This document shows positions 22,460 through 30,957 of a stretch of 64,000 nt of DNA, one piece after another. Each line of letters starts with the position of its first letter. Positions within the stretch are counted from its first letter, which is position 1. The notes beneath the pieces are model-generated. The model was not told where the DNA came from. It saw only the letters and a list, made by a program, of their open reading frames with translations, and did no database searches. The translations under genes and the position numbers were made by a program. The DNA is from CATQHW01 sp965243545. Its GTDB lineage: Bacteria; Spirochaetota; Spirochaetia; SZUA-6; Bin103. Where the stretch lies: contig OZ251573.1 in assembly GCA_965243545.1 (NCBI GenBank), positions 4,537,232 to 4,601,231 on the forward strand. Direction: 5' to 3'.

Positions 22460-24535
22460 TCACGCCGGGGCGCGGCGGTGCGGCCCGATGGCGGCGCCGG
22501 GGCCGATGCGGTCGAACGGTATCTCCAGCATGCCGAACCGGTAGGCCGGGCTGTCGGGCGGCAAACGCAGATCGTCGTTACGCTCGTCCGCGAAGCCGGG
22601 GTCGACGCCGATCAGATTGTTGCCGTCGTGCGGGAGCAGTCCCGGATCGACGTCGCGCAGCGTCATCAGCCAGCGTCCGCCGTAACACAGGTTCCTGACG
22701 ATCTCGTTGCCGGTCGGCTCGAAACCGCCTCCGGCAGCGTACGCCGCGTCGAGCTCGGCCAACTGCGGATACCGCTCGGCGTAGGGCGCCAACTGGCGCA
22801 TCGCTTCCAGACGCGGGCGCATGGTCCCGTACACCATGTTCCGCCACTGCTCGGTCAGGCATTGGCCGCGGCCGTCGATCTGGACCGCCGGCTCACAGTG
22901 CGCGAACAGGTTGTTCTCTACCCGGTTGTCCCGTCCGCCGCCGATCAGCACCGCGCGCGTGCAGCGCAGAAAGATGTTGCCGAATATCGTGGCGCCGCTC
23001 GCGCAGTCGTCCAGGTAGACCGCCCGCACGCCGTGCCGGCCGTAGCCGAAGATGCCCAGGTCGTGAAAGAAGTTGTAGCGCACCACGTTGCCGCGTTCCG
23101 TCCAGTCGCGGCCCATGTAGAAGGCGCCGGCGTCGCCGGTCTGGGTGCAGACGTGGTCGATCTCGTTGCGCTCGATCAGGTGGTCGTTGCCGTGCAGCAG
23201 CACCGCGGTGTGCGGCGCGTCGTGCAGATGGTTGCGCGCGACCAGACTGCCGACCCCGTGCAGATCGACGCCGGGGGTGTAGGTGAGCAGCCGGCGGCTG
23301 AAGTGGTGGATGTCGCAGTGCTCGACGACGTGGCCGGCCCGCCGCAACGTCCTGCGGTCGCCGCCGGCGAGCCGCACGCCGCCCGCGCCGGTGTGATGGA
23401 TCTCGCTCCGCGCGACGCGATGGCCTTCGCCGCCGTCCACGGCGACTCCGTAGTGTCCGGTGTGGCGGATTTCACAGCCGTTGATCGTCACGTCCCGGCC
23501 GCCGCTCACCGTGACGGCGTGCCCGCGGCAGCACTCGACGGTGAGGTCGCGGAGCTGCAGGTGAGACGCGCCGTCGACGGCGACCACGGCGTCCGGCAGC
23601 ATCGACACCGTGACCGACACCGCAGACGGCGGCGGATCGCCCGGCGGCCAGAAGTACAGGAGCCCGTCCCGCCGATCCAGATACCATTCGCCGGGGGAGT
23701 CGAGCTCCTCCAGCACGTTGAGGAAGTAGTAGCGCTGGCCGGCAGTGTAGCCGTAGGCGCCGGGCTGATCGGTCGTGACCAGCCGGGCGTCGAGGTCGAT
23801 CGACTCGATGCGTTGGTAGGAGTCGGCCCAGTCGTACGTCCAGTACCCGTGCACCAGCGCCTCCTGCGGCCGGAGCCAGCCGCGCGGCCGGCCGCCGAAG
23901 TACTCGAAACTCCGGTTGGGCTCGTCGCTGCTGGCGTCCCAGGGCACGTCGTCGGTACCGCTGCGCCCCGGCGCGTCGACCCGCGCGACCGTCACGAACG
24001 AGTGGTTGGGCCAGCGCGCCAAGGTCATGCGGCGGTCGCCGTAGAACACTTCCATCGCGCTCGGCCGCTCGCCGCGTCCAAAGCCGACCGGATCGAGGGC
24101 GCCGTAGTCGTCGATCCCCTGCGCGCGAAGGTCGGCGGCCAGCACCTTGCCGCGCGCGGCCGGCGGCAGCCGCCGCCACGCTTCGGCGGTGGCGCCCGAC
24201 GCCGCGACCGGCCGGAACCCCGCCGCGGCGCGGCCGCCGATCAGCCGGACATCCTCGCCCGGAAAGGCGCGGTAGACGATCGGCGCCCCCGGGGCCCCGC
24301 CGTCCTCGGCGGTGAGCTCGAACGGCGCGTCCCGATGGTAGCGCCAACCGCGCAACCACACCGTCGCGCCGGCGACCGTCTCGCCCGCACGGCGCCGCGC
24401 CCGCAACGCGTCGCGCGCCGCCTCCGGGGTCGCAAACGGGCCGTCGCGCCCGTCGCCGGCCGGATCGGGCCGGCTTCCGCTCCAGGCGTCGTTGCCCGCC
24501 GGGGATACGTACAGGTCCGGACCTTCCGTTGCCAT
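22460..24535 (-). CDS. Right-handed beta-helix (pectate-lyase-like) repeat protein
   Basis: The ATG at 24535 has an AAGGAGG six bases before it. The 691-aa product begins with a DLYVSPAGNDAWSG motif, the standard N-terminus of DUF1565/beta-helix family proteins, followed by ATPEAARDALRARR. From about residue 300 it has parallel beta-helix rungs with recurrent N/H-rich turns (HLQLRDLTVECC, RDVTINGCEIRHTGHYGVAV, HLIERNEIDHVCTQTGDAGAF, VENNLFAHCEPAVQID). Such proteins are polysaccharide lyases, hydrolases or epimerases; active-site residues cannot be assigned. No signal peptide is seen, and it diverges from the first sugar importer with 114 bases between. It is likely a cytoplasmic or unconventionally exported enzyme acting on that importer's substrate. 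Confidence 0.85.
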   Translation of the reverse strand: MATEGPDLYVSPAGNDAWSGSRPDPAGDGRDGPFATPEAARDALRARRRAGETVAGATVWLRGWRYHRDAPFELTAEDGGAPGAPIVYRAFPGEDVRLIGGRAAAGFRPVAASGATAEAWRRLPPAARGKVLAADLRAQGIDDYGALDPVGFGRGERPSAMEVFYGDRRMTLARWPNHSFVTVARVDAPGRSGTDDVPWDASSDEPNRSFEYFGGRPRGWLRPQEALVHGYWTYDWADSYQRIESIDLDARLVTTDQPGAYGYTAGQRYYFLNVLEELDSPGEWYLDRRDGLLYFWPPGDPPPSAVSVTVSMLPDAVVAVDGASHLQLRDLTVECCRGHAVTVSGGRDVTINGCEIRHTGHYGVAVDGGEGHRVARSEIHHTGAGGVRLAGGDRRTLRRAGHVVEHCDIHHFSRRLLTYTPGVDLHGVGSLVARNHLHDAPHTAVLLHGNDHLIERNEIDHVCTQTGDAGAFYMGRDWTERGNVVRYNFFHDLGIFGYGRHGVRAVYLDDCASGATIFGNIFLRCTRAVLIGGGRDNRVENNLFAHCEPAVQIDGRGQCLTEQWRNMVYGTMRPRLEAMRQLAPYAERYPQLAELDAAYAAGGGFEPTGNEIVRNLCYGGRWLMTLRDVDPGLLPHDGNNLIGVDPGFADERNDDLRLPPDSPAYRFGMLEIPFDRIGPGAAIGPHRRAPA

Positions 24536-24603
24536 CGAAGCCTCCTTGTGACTCGGCTCAGGTCCATGGCCGGCGCGCCGGGCGCGACCGGCATGGTTCT
24601 TCG

Positions 24604-24609
24604 ATTCTA
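24604..24609 (-). promoter_or_regulatory. Candidate -10 box for the beta-helix gene
   Basis: TAGAAT on the minus strand, about 68 bases before the ATG, would give a leadered transcript with the strong AAGGAGG site. No clear -35 box was found, so this is a weak call. Confidence 0.3.
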
Positions 24610-24613
24610 CTAC

Positions 24614-24643
24614 GTGGCAGGATCGCCGCCGAACGGGTATGAT
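24614..24643 (+). promoter_or_regulatory. Promoter of the first sugar importer operon, leaderless
   Basis: TATGAT at 24638-24643 lies six bases before the ATG at 24650. A weak -35 (GTGGCA, 24614-24619) sits 18 bases upstream. Transcription would begin at about the A of the ATG, and no Shine-Dalgarno sequence precedes this gene. Confidence 0.5.
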
Positions 24644-24649
24644 CCCGGC

Positions 24650-25591
24650 ATGGCGCAGACCGAAGGATCGAGCCCGGCGCTGCGCAGGACGGGGCTCGGC
24701 GGCCGGCTGTTCGACGCCGCCAACCACCTGTTTCTGATCCTGCTGTCGCTCTCCATCCTGCTGCCGTTCATGCGGCAGATCACCATCTCCGTCAGCACCG
24801 CCGACGAGGCGCTCCGGTTCGGCGCCCACCTGGTCCCGAACTTCGCGAAGGTCACCTTGGCCTCTTACGAGCGCATCTTCCAGACCGACGCGATCGCCCG
24901 CGCCTACTTCTGGACGGTGGCGCGCACCAGCATCGGCACGACCCTCACCTTGCTGGTGACCGGCATGTTGGCCTACCCGCTGGCAAAACGGTACCTGCCT
25001 CTGCGCCGCTTCTGGATCGCGTTCGTGGTGCTGACGTTCTTCTTCGCCGGCGGGCTGATTCCCCGCTACCTGCTGGTGCGGAGTCTGGGGCTGATCAATA
25101 CCTTGGGGGCGCTGGTGTTCCCGCACGTGGTGTCGGCGTTCGCGCTGATCGTCATGCGCAGCTACCTGATGACCCTGCCGGAGGACCTGGAAGAGAGCGC
25201 CCGGATCGACGGCGCCTCCGATCTGCGGGTGTTCTTTCGCATCGTCATGCCGATGGCCAAGCCGGTCTTTGCGGTGGTGGCGCTCTGGACCATGGTCTTC
25301 CACTGGAACGAGTGGTTCGACGCCTTGATCTTCGTCACCGATCCGCGCATCAAGGTGGTCCAGCAGCTGCTGCGGCGCGTGCTGCTGGAGAGCGACTTCA
25401 GCTACGCCGGGCTCGGCACTACGGAGACCGCCGCGCAGATGATGGCCCAGGAGCGGCTGCTGCGTCAGTACACGCCCGACACCATCAAGGCGGCTATCCT
25501 GATGGTGTCGACGGTTCCGATCCTGCTGGCGTACCCGTTCATGCAGAAGTACTTCGTCAAGGGCGCCCTGATCGGAGCTCTGAAGGGCTGA
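24650..25591 (+). CDS. Carbohydrate ABC transporter permease, LplC/YtcP-type
   Basis: The 313-aa membrane protein starts at ATG 24650, next to a leaderless promoter. It has six hydrophobic segments and the permease EAA loop EESARIDGASDLRVFFRIV (about residues 180-200) that contacts the ATPase. The NHLFLILLSLSILLPFMRQITISVS N-terminus and a C-terminus ending YFVKGALIGALKG are typical of the LplC/YtcP family, which transports oligosaccharides or their derivatives. It is followed by an LplB-type permease and a substrate-binding protein. No ATPase gene is present, as usual for systems sharing an MsmK-type ATPase encoded elsewhere. This cassette has LplC before LplB, the reverse of the second cassette. 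Confidence 0.92.
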   Translation: MAQTEGSSPALRRTGLGGRLFDAANHLFLILLSLSILLPFMRQITISVSTADEALRFGAHLVPNFAKVTLASYERIFQTDAIARAYFWTVARTSIGTTLTLLVTGMLAYPLAKRYLPLRRFWIAFVVLTFFFAGGLIPRYLLVRSLGLINTLGALVFPHVVSAFALIVMRSYLMTLPEDLEESARIDGASDLRVFFRIVMPMAKPVFAVVALWTMVFHWNEWFDALIFVTDPRIKVVQQLLRRVLLESDFSYAGLGTTETAAQMMAQERLLRQYTPDTIKAAILMVSTVPILLAYPFMQKYFVKGALIGALKG

Positions 25592-25610
25592 GGCTGACGG
25601 AGGTTCCCAC

Positions 25611-26567
25611 ATGACCACTGCACGGTCCGCCGCCCGCTTCGCCGCCCCGCTCGAATACCGCAAACCCTCCCTGCTCAAGGCGCTGTACCGGTACCGCTAC
25701 ATGCTGATGCTGATGCTGCCGGGCATCGTCTACTTCGTCGTCTTCCACTACGTCCCGATCTACGGGGCCGTGCTGGCGTTCAAGGACTACGACGTTCACC
25801 AAGGCATCATGTTCAGCCCCTGGGTCGGCCTCAAGCACTTCCGGCGTCTGTTCGAGCAGCACGACGTGGCGCGCGTGTTCTGGAACACGGTGGAGATCAG
25901 CGCGTTGCGCATCGTCTTCGGGTTCCCCATGCCGATCATCCTGGCCCTGCTGCTCAACGAGGTATTCAACGCCAAGTTCAAGCGCGCGGTGCAGACGATC
26001 TCCTACCTGCCGCACTTCCTGTCATGGGTGGTGGTCGCCGGGCTGATCACGGAGGTGTTGTCCCCGGGCCGCGGCGTCTACGGTTACCTCATGCGCCTGA
26101 TCGGCGCCGAGCCGGCCGTGCTGCTGACCAGCCGCACCTGGTTCGTCCCTATCCTGATCGTCAGCGGCATCTGGAAGGAGGTGGGCTGGGGTACGATCAT
26201 CTACCTGGCGACGATGGCCAGCATCAATCTCGAACTGTACGAAGCGGCCGTGGTCGACGGCGCCAGCCGCTGGCGGCGCGCCATCAGCATTACCCTGCCC
26301 GGCATCCTGCCGGTGATATCCATCCTGCTGATCCTGAGCATGACGCAGATACTGAGCGCCGGCTTCGACCAGATATTCAACCTTTACAACCCGCTGGTGT
26401 ACGAAGTAGCCGACATCATCGACACCTACATCTACCGGATCGGCCTGCAGAGGTTCGACTACGAGTTTTCGACCGCCGTGGCGTTGACCAAGAACGTCAT
26501 CGCCCTGGTGCTGGTGCTCACCGTGAACGGAATCGTGCGGCGATTCACCAGTTACGGGCTCTGGTAG
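25611..26567 (+). CDS. Carbohydrate ABC transporter permease, LplB-type
   Basis: The 318-aa membrane protein starts 19 bases after the LplC-type stop with a GGAGG site. It shows the LplB pattern: YRYMLMLMLPGIVYFVVFHYVPIYG, PWVGLKHFRRLF, FPMPIILALLLNEV, and the loop YEAAVVDGASRWRRAISITLP (the EAA motif). The C-terminus is IVRRFTSYGLW. With the neighbouring LplC-type subunit it forms the transmembrane pore for a sugar or oligosaccharide. The gap to the substrate-binding gene (about 85 bases) contains a hairpin and a strong ribosome site, so that gene may be expressed at a higher level. Confidence 0.93.
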   Translation: MTTARSAARFAAPLEYRKPSLLKALYRYRYMLMLMLPGIVYFVVFHYVPIYGAVLAFKDYDVHQGIMFSPWVGLKHFRRLFEQHDVARVFWNTVEISALRIVFGFPMPIILALLLNEVFNAKFKRAVQTISYLPHFLSWVVVAGLITEVLSPGRGVYGYLMRLIGAEPAVLLTSRTWFVPILIVSGIWKEVGWGTIIYLATMASINLELYEAAVVDGASRWRRAISITLPGILPVISILLILSMTQILSAGFDQIFNLYNPLVYEVADIIDTYIYRIGLQRFDYEFSTAVALTKNVIALVLVLTVNGIVRRFTSYGLW

Positions 26568-26582
26568 ACGGCGGCGTGTGTA

Positions 26583-26633
26583 CGGACAATCGACGCCCCT
26601 TGCGGGCGGCCCTGCGTAGCGGGGCGGACAATC
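26583..26633 (+). other. Intercistronic hairpin flanked by CGGACAATC direct repeats
   Basis: CGCCCC (26594-26599) can pair with GGGGCG (26621-26626), and the 9-base direct repeat CGGACAATC lies on each side (26583-26591 and 26625-26633). It sits between the permease and the binding-protein gene. It may stabilise or attenuate the mRNA to adjust subunit ratio; function is inferred. Confidence 0.35.
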
Positions 26634-26654
26634 ATTTTCCAAGGAGTGTGAGTG

Positions 26655-28253
26655 ATGAAGAAGTCGCTTACCGTCGTACTTGGCGCGCTGCTGCTGTTCG
26701 GCAGCGCGGCGCTGGCGTCAGGCGCCGGCGTCACCGAGGGAGCGGCCGGCGCGCCGCTGGAGATACGCTGGTTCGGCCTCCGTCAGGTGCCCGAGGAGCG
26801 CACCGAGGTTTTCACCACGGTCGAGGAGTGGATCGAGCGTGACTTGGGCCGCGCGGTGACCATTTTGCCGGAAGGGGTCGACGCCGACAGCGAGGTGACC
26901 GAAAAGATGAACCTGCTGCTGGCGTCGGGCGACATGCCGGACGTGTTTCCCGTGTGGTGGAACGAAGAGGTGATGAAGCAGGGCGCCGCCCGCTTCGATC
27001 TTGCCGACGTCCAGGAGTACATGCCGGGCGTCTACCGGGCGCTGGTCGACGTGATGAAGGTGGTCGGCCTCAACGAGCAGGGGACCTGGGACCGGTTCCA
27101 TCGTGACGGCAAGCTGGTGCAGATCCCGAACGTCTGGTTCGGCGGGCAGTTCCCGCACGGCATCGCCTGGCGCATGGACGTGCTCGAACGCCTTGGCTTC
27201 GACGACGCGCCGGGCTCCTACCGGGAGATCGAGGAGGTCTTCGCGGCCTACAAGGCGGAGCATCCCGATCGGTATCCGTACGCCTGTCCGGCCAAAGGGC
27301 TGACGTGGCAGTGCTTTCCGATGATCTTCGACGGCACCGGCTGGGCGCAATGGCGCTGGAACCTCCGCGACGGCCGGCTGGTGCACGGCTTCAACCAACC
27401 GGAGATGAGGCTGGCGTACGAAGTGGCGCGCGACTGGTTCGACAAGGGCTACATCGATCCCGAGTTCCCGACCTACGACTCGGGGACCAACGTCAATCTG
27501 TTCCGCAACGGCGAGACGATCGTCAAGGAATGGATAGGCTACGGCTCATGGGACGACTCGCTGGACCGGCCCGGCACCGAAGGCAACTGGATACGCAAGG
27601 TCGTGCCGGAGGCGCGCATGACGATGGGCCCGTTCCCGCGTTTCTTCGATGACGTGCGGCCGGCCCGCTACGTCTGGAATCCCTTCCACGGCGGGTCTTA
27701 CGGCTTCGGCCGTCATCTGGAGTCGCGGCCGGACGACCTGCACCTCATCATGCAGATCATGGACCGGCTGAACACGGACGAGGCGTACCATACGCTCACC
27801 AATCAGGGGATCGAGGGCAGACACTGGGAGATCAACGAGTTCGGCTATCCGGAACGCAAGGAGGAGTTCATCGGCATCGACGCCTCCAAGCAGATCGGCG
27901 CCGGCTACTTCTGGGGCGCTCTCTACAGCTATACGCCGCACACGGCGGACTGGCAGCACCCCGGCGTCCTGCAGGCGCTGGACGACTTCCACAAGAACCC
28001 TGACGGCATCTACTCCGACGCGAACATCCGCCGGGTTCCAACCAATCGGTTCTTTCCGATCACGGACGAAGACGGCGACGACCTGTGGGCCAAGATGGAC
28101 GTGAGCGGCCAGATGAACGTGCTGTTCGTCGAGCTGATCACCGGCGCCAAGGACATGTCGGCGTTCGACGAGTGGCTTGCGCGCTGGCAGGAAGGCGGCG
28201 ATCTCCATGTCGTCGAGGAGCGCATGAACGACATCAACCTCAAGTTCCAGTAG
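26655..28253 (+). CDS. Extracellular sugar-binding protein of an LplA-type ABC importer
   Basis: The ATG at 26655 is preceded by AAGGAG (a GTG three bases earlier is also possible). The 532-aa product has a signal peptide (MKKSLTVVLGALLLFGSAALASG) without a lipobox Cys, so it should be a free periplasmic protein. The mature part begins EIRWFGLRQVPEERTEVF and includes KMNLLLASGDMPDVFPVWW, typical of group-1 extracellular solute-binding proteins of the LplA type. It gathers a carbohydrate and delivers it to the two upstream permeases. At 532 aa it is normal for this subgroup (about 500-560). A paralog lies at 52575-54170. A classical terminator follows. Confidence 0.92.
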   Translation: MKKSLTVVLGALLLFGSAALASGAGVTEGAAGAPLEIRWFGLRQVPEERTEVFTTVEEWIERDLGRAVTILPEGVDADSEVTEKMNLLLASGDMPDVFPVWWNEEVMKQGAARFDLADVQEYMPGVYRALVDVMKVVGLNEQGTWDRFHRDGKLVQIPNVWFGGQFPHGIAWRMDVLERLGFDDAPGSYREIEEVFAAYKAEHPDRYPYACPAKGLTWQCFPMIFDGTGWAQWRWNLRDGRLVHGFNQPEMRLAYEVARDWFDKGYIDPEFPTYDSGTNVNLFRNGETIVKEWIGYGSWDDSLDRPGTEGNWIRKVVPEARMTMGPFPRFFDDVRPARYVWNPFHGGSYGFGRHLESRPDDLHLIMQIMDRLNTDEAYHTLTNQGIEGRHWEINEFGYPERKEEFIGIDASKQIGAGYFWGALYSYTPHTADWQHPGVLQALDDFHKNPDGIYSDANIRRVPTNRFFPITDEDGDDLWAKMDVSGQMNVLFVELITGAKDMSAFDEWLARWQEGGDLHVVEERMNDINLKFQ

Positions 28254-28277
28254 ACGCTGCCGAGCGATCTCTACGCA

Positions 28278-28307
28278 GGGCGCGGCCGTCACGGCCGCGC
28301 CCGTTTT
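28278..28307 (+). terminator. Rho-independent terminator of the first importer operon
   Basis: An 11-bp perfect stem (GGGCGCGGCCG) with a TCA loop is followed by GTTTT. It lies 25 bases after the binding-protein stop and before the convergent MoxR gene. This is the clearest intrinsic terminator in the window. Confidence 0.85.
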
Positions 28308-28343
28308 ATGCTGCGACGAACGACGCTCCGGCGCCGCCTGGGG

Positions 28344-29297
28344 TTACACCGCCTCGGCCAGGGGGGGGACGTCGACCGATTCGAGCAGGTCGTCGACCGC
28401 CGCGTCCTCGGTCATGCCCTTGGCGGAGTGCTCGGACTTGAGCAGCAGCCGCTTGCGCAGCACCGACGGGGCCAGGTCGCGGACGTCCTCCGGGGTGACG
28501 AAGTCGCGCCCGCGCACCGCGGCCAGCGCCTGGCTGCCCTTGAACATGGCCAGCGACCCGCGCGGCGACACGCCGATCATCAGGCGGTTGTCCTCCCGCG
28601 TGCGGTTGATGAGCGACAGGATGTAGCGCCGGATCGACGGCTCGACGTGGACCTCCATCACCGCCGCCTGCATCTGCAGCAGCGTGTCGGTCTCCGTGAC
28701 CGGGCGGATGCGCTCTAGCGGCGGCTCGATGACGCGCTGCATGGCGATCACGGACTTCTCCGCCTCCCGCGACGGATAGCCTATCTTGATCGACAGAAAG
28801 AAGCGGTCCTTCTGCACTTCCGGCAGCGGGAAGGTGTCCTCCGACTCGACTGGGCTTTCGGTGGCGATCAGCACGAACGGATCGGGCAGCGGCTGACTGC
28901 GCCCCTCGACCGATACCTGGCCTTCAGCCATCGCCTCCAGCAGCGCCGACTGCGTCCGCGGCGTGGCGCGGTTGATCTCATCGACCAGCAGCATGTTGGT
29001 CATGATCGGCCCTTCGCGGAAGTCGAACTCGCCGGTCTGAGGGTTGAAGACCGACACGCCGAGCACGTCGGCGGGGAGCAGGTCGGGCGTGCACTGCAGC
29101 TGCCGGAACTGGCCGCCTATGCTCTTGGCGACCGCGCGGCCCAGCACCGTCTTGCCGGTGCCGGGCACGTCTTCGATCAGCACGTGGCCGCGGCACAGCA
29201 GCGCCACCAGCACGCGCTCGATCGGGTCCTGCTTGCCGAAGAACGCCTGCTCCACCGAGCCGCGCACCTGCTCGGCCCATGCCTTCACGTCTGCCAT
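28344..29297 (-). CDS. MoxR-family AAA+ ATPase (copy 1)
   Basis: The 317-aa product has the MoxR layout: ALLCRGHVLIEDVPGTGKT (Walker A near residue 45-52), CTPDLLPADVLGVSVFNP, Walker B MLLVDEINRATPRTQSALLEAM, sensor 1 VLIATESPVES, and a C-terminal lid with SPRGSLAMFKGSQALAAV. MoxR ATPases act as chaperones that insert cofactors or assemble complexes with DUF58/VWA partners. It has a GAGGAG site and is the last gene of the four-gene operon. A paralog (copy 2) heads the operon. One normally expects a single MoxR per such cluster. It is intact. Confidence 0.93.
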   Translation of the reverse strand: MADVKAWAEQVRGSVEQAFFGKQDPIERVLVALLCRGHVLIEDVPGTGKTVLGRAVAKSIGGQFRQLQCTPDLLPADVLGVSVFNPQTGEFDFREGPIMTNMLLVDEINRATPRTQSALLEAMAEGQVSVEGRSQPLPDPFVLIATESPVESEDTFPLPEVQKDRFFLSIKIGYPSREAEKSVIAMQRVIEPPLERIRPVTETDTLLQMQAAVMEVHVEPSIRRYILSLINRTREDNRLMIGVSPRGSLAMFKGSQALAAVRGRDFVTPEDVRDLAPSVLRKRLLLKSEHSAKGMTEDAAVDDLLESVDVPPLAEAV

Positions 29298-29349
29298 CGG
29301 TTACTCCTCTTGGTATGCCGGGAACGCCGCGCCCGCAGCCGCCGGCGAC

Positions 29350-30957
29350 TCACCGCGCCGCCGGAGCCAACCGGGCGTCCGGCGCGCGGGCCGCCGCCGT
29401 TTCCTGCAGGCGATGGCGGGTCACTTCCTTGATGAGATCGTAGTAGGTCTGCGACCGCTCGGCCGGCGGGTCGTTCGCCGCGTAGGCGATCTGTTCGAAG
29501 ATGGCGCCGATCTCCATCAGCGCCGCGGCGTTGGCCGCCGACCGGTCGGCCACCTCCCGCAGGTACTCCAACGGTCCCATCCAGGTGCGGAACGGCACGC
29601 CGCCCCGCTCCGCCCAGCGGATCAGGCGCACGAACGCCCGCGACGCCTGCCCGACCGAGCGCTGGCGCTGCTTGTCGAGCCCCGCCTCCCGGGCCCGCGC
29701 CGCGGCGCGCGCCGCGCTCCGCTCGCGCGCGCGCTCCACCAGCGCCTCGCCGAACCGCGCCAGCGAACGCCGCGAGCGGGCGATCGCCGCGATCATGCGG
29801 CGCAGCGACTCGGCGAACGACGCGACGAAACGGCCGACCGCGGCCGCCAACCGGGCGAGCGGGCGGGACTGCCGCAGGCGCTCCCGATAGTCGCGCGACA
29901 ACATGGGCCGGATCAGGAAATAGAGCAGGCCGATCAGGAGCAGCGCGCCGGCGGTGATGAGCACGATGCGCACCAACCGCTCCAGGAACTCGTTCTCTTC
30001 CCGCTCGCCGCCCAGCTCGCCCAGGTCGGGTTCGCGGAAGTTCTCGTCAAAGACCTCGGTGTCGCCGCCCTCGCGCACCCGCACCCGGACCTCGCGCTCG
30101 GGCAACCGCAGGCGCTCCTCCAGCCACTCCATGAAGGCGCCGATCGCCTCGGCCGGCAGCAGCGCCTCGCGGCCGGTGAGCGGCGCCGCCACCGCCACGG
30201 TCAACAGCAGCGTCAGCACGGTGGCGCGCACCCGGCGGCGTTGCAGCGGCGCCGGCAGCGGCAGCCCTTCGCCCAGGTGCTGTTGTTCCTCCACGAAGCC
30301 GTTGATGATCGCCAGGACGACCAGCCCGAACCCGACGTGGCCGAGCGCCAGCACCGTCCACCACGGTTCGATCGGGTCGACGGCGATCAGCAGGATCAGG
30401 AACGCCAGCAGGGCCAGCGTCTGGAACCAGAGGACGGCGCGGCGCAACGCGCGCATCCGCGCCGCGGCGGTGGTCGCTTCCTCGGCGTAGTCCCGGAACG
30501 CGGTCTTGAGCTGGTCGCCGTCCTGGTCGACCACCAGCGCCAGGAACGCCTCCCGTTCGCGCATGTTGCGGTGCAGCGCGAACGCTACGATCCAGTAGAC
30601 GAAGGTGAGCGCCAGCGGATACAGGACGTCCGCCTTGACCGGATTGACGTCGCCGCGCAGCAGGTGCCCCTGCGCCAGCATGAACAGCACCAGCGTACCG
30701 ATCAGGATCAACAGCAGCTCCCGCAGGCGCGGCGCGATGCTGTTGGTCCCTTCTTCGGCCATGCGGTTGGCCGACACCGCCTGGATCACGCCGACCAGCA
30801 GCAGCAACGGCCACAGGTAGCCGGGCAGCGGCAGCACCGCGTGCAGCACCATCGCCCGCACGAACGTCTCTACCGACAGCAGCAGCAGGAACGGTATGGC
30901 GGTCGCCAGGAACGGGTGCAGCGTGGTGCGGTAGAAGCGGAGCCGGGCCGGATTCAT
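29350..30957 (-). CDS. Multi-pass membrane protein of the MoxR/DUF58 operon (DUF4129-like C-terminus)
   Basis: The ATG overlaps the DUF58 stop (ATGA). The 535-aa protein has about seven hydrophobic segments in the N-terminal half, a charged extracytoplasmic stretch (LRLPEREVRVRVREGGDTEV), one more TM (IVLITAGALLLIGLLYFLI near residue 330), then a cytoplasmic Arg/Ala-rich helical tail. The tail ends in FVRLIRWAERGGVPFRTWMGPLEYL and ERSQTYYDLIKEV. That last part resembles DUF4129, a C-terminal domain of transglutaminase-like membrane proteins found in MoxR-DUF58 clusters, but no transglutaminase domain is present. The role is unknown. It may be a membrane platform for the MoxR ATPases. Confidence 0.75.
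   Translation of the reverse strand: MNPARLRFYRTTLHPFLATAIPFLLLLSVETFVRAMVLHAVLPLPGYLWPLLLLVGVIQAVSANRMAEEGTNSIAPRLRELLLILIGTLVLFMLAQGHLLRGDVNPVKADVLYPLALTFVYWIVAFALHRNMREREAFLALVVDQDGDQLKTAFRDYAEEATTAAARMRALRRAVLWFQTLALLAFLILLIAVDPIEPWWTVLALGHVGFGLVVLAIINGFVEEQQHLGEGLPLPAPLQRRRVRATVLTLLLTVAVAAPLTGREALLPAEAIGAFMEWLEERLRLPEREVRVRVREGGDTEVFDENFREPDLGELGGEREENEFLERLVRIVLITAGALLLIGLLYFLIRPMLSRDYRERLRQSRPLARLAAAVGRFVASFAESLRRMIAAIARSRRSLARFGEALVERARERSAARAAARAREAGLDKQRQRSVGQASRAFVRLIRWAERGGVPFRTWMGPLEYLREVADRSAANAAALMEIGAIFEQIAYAANDPPAERSQTYYDLIKEVTRHRLQETAAARAPDARLAPAAR

Noticed and set aside
22478..24649. Upstream extension of the LplC-type permease
   Set aside because: Open frame continues by chance through the beta-helix gene; the -10 box and the family N-terminus put the start at 24650.
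24536..25678. Upstream extension of the beta-helix protein
   Set aside because: The perfect AAGGAGG and the DUF1565-type N-terminus define the start at 24535.
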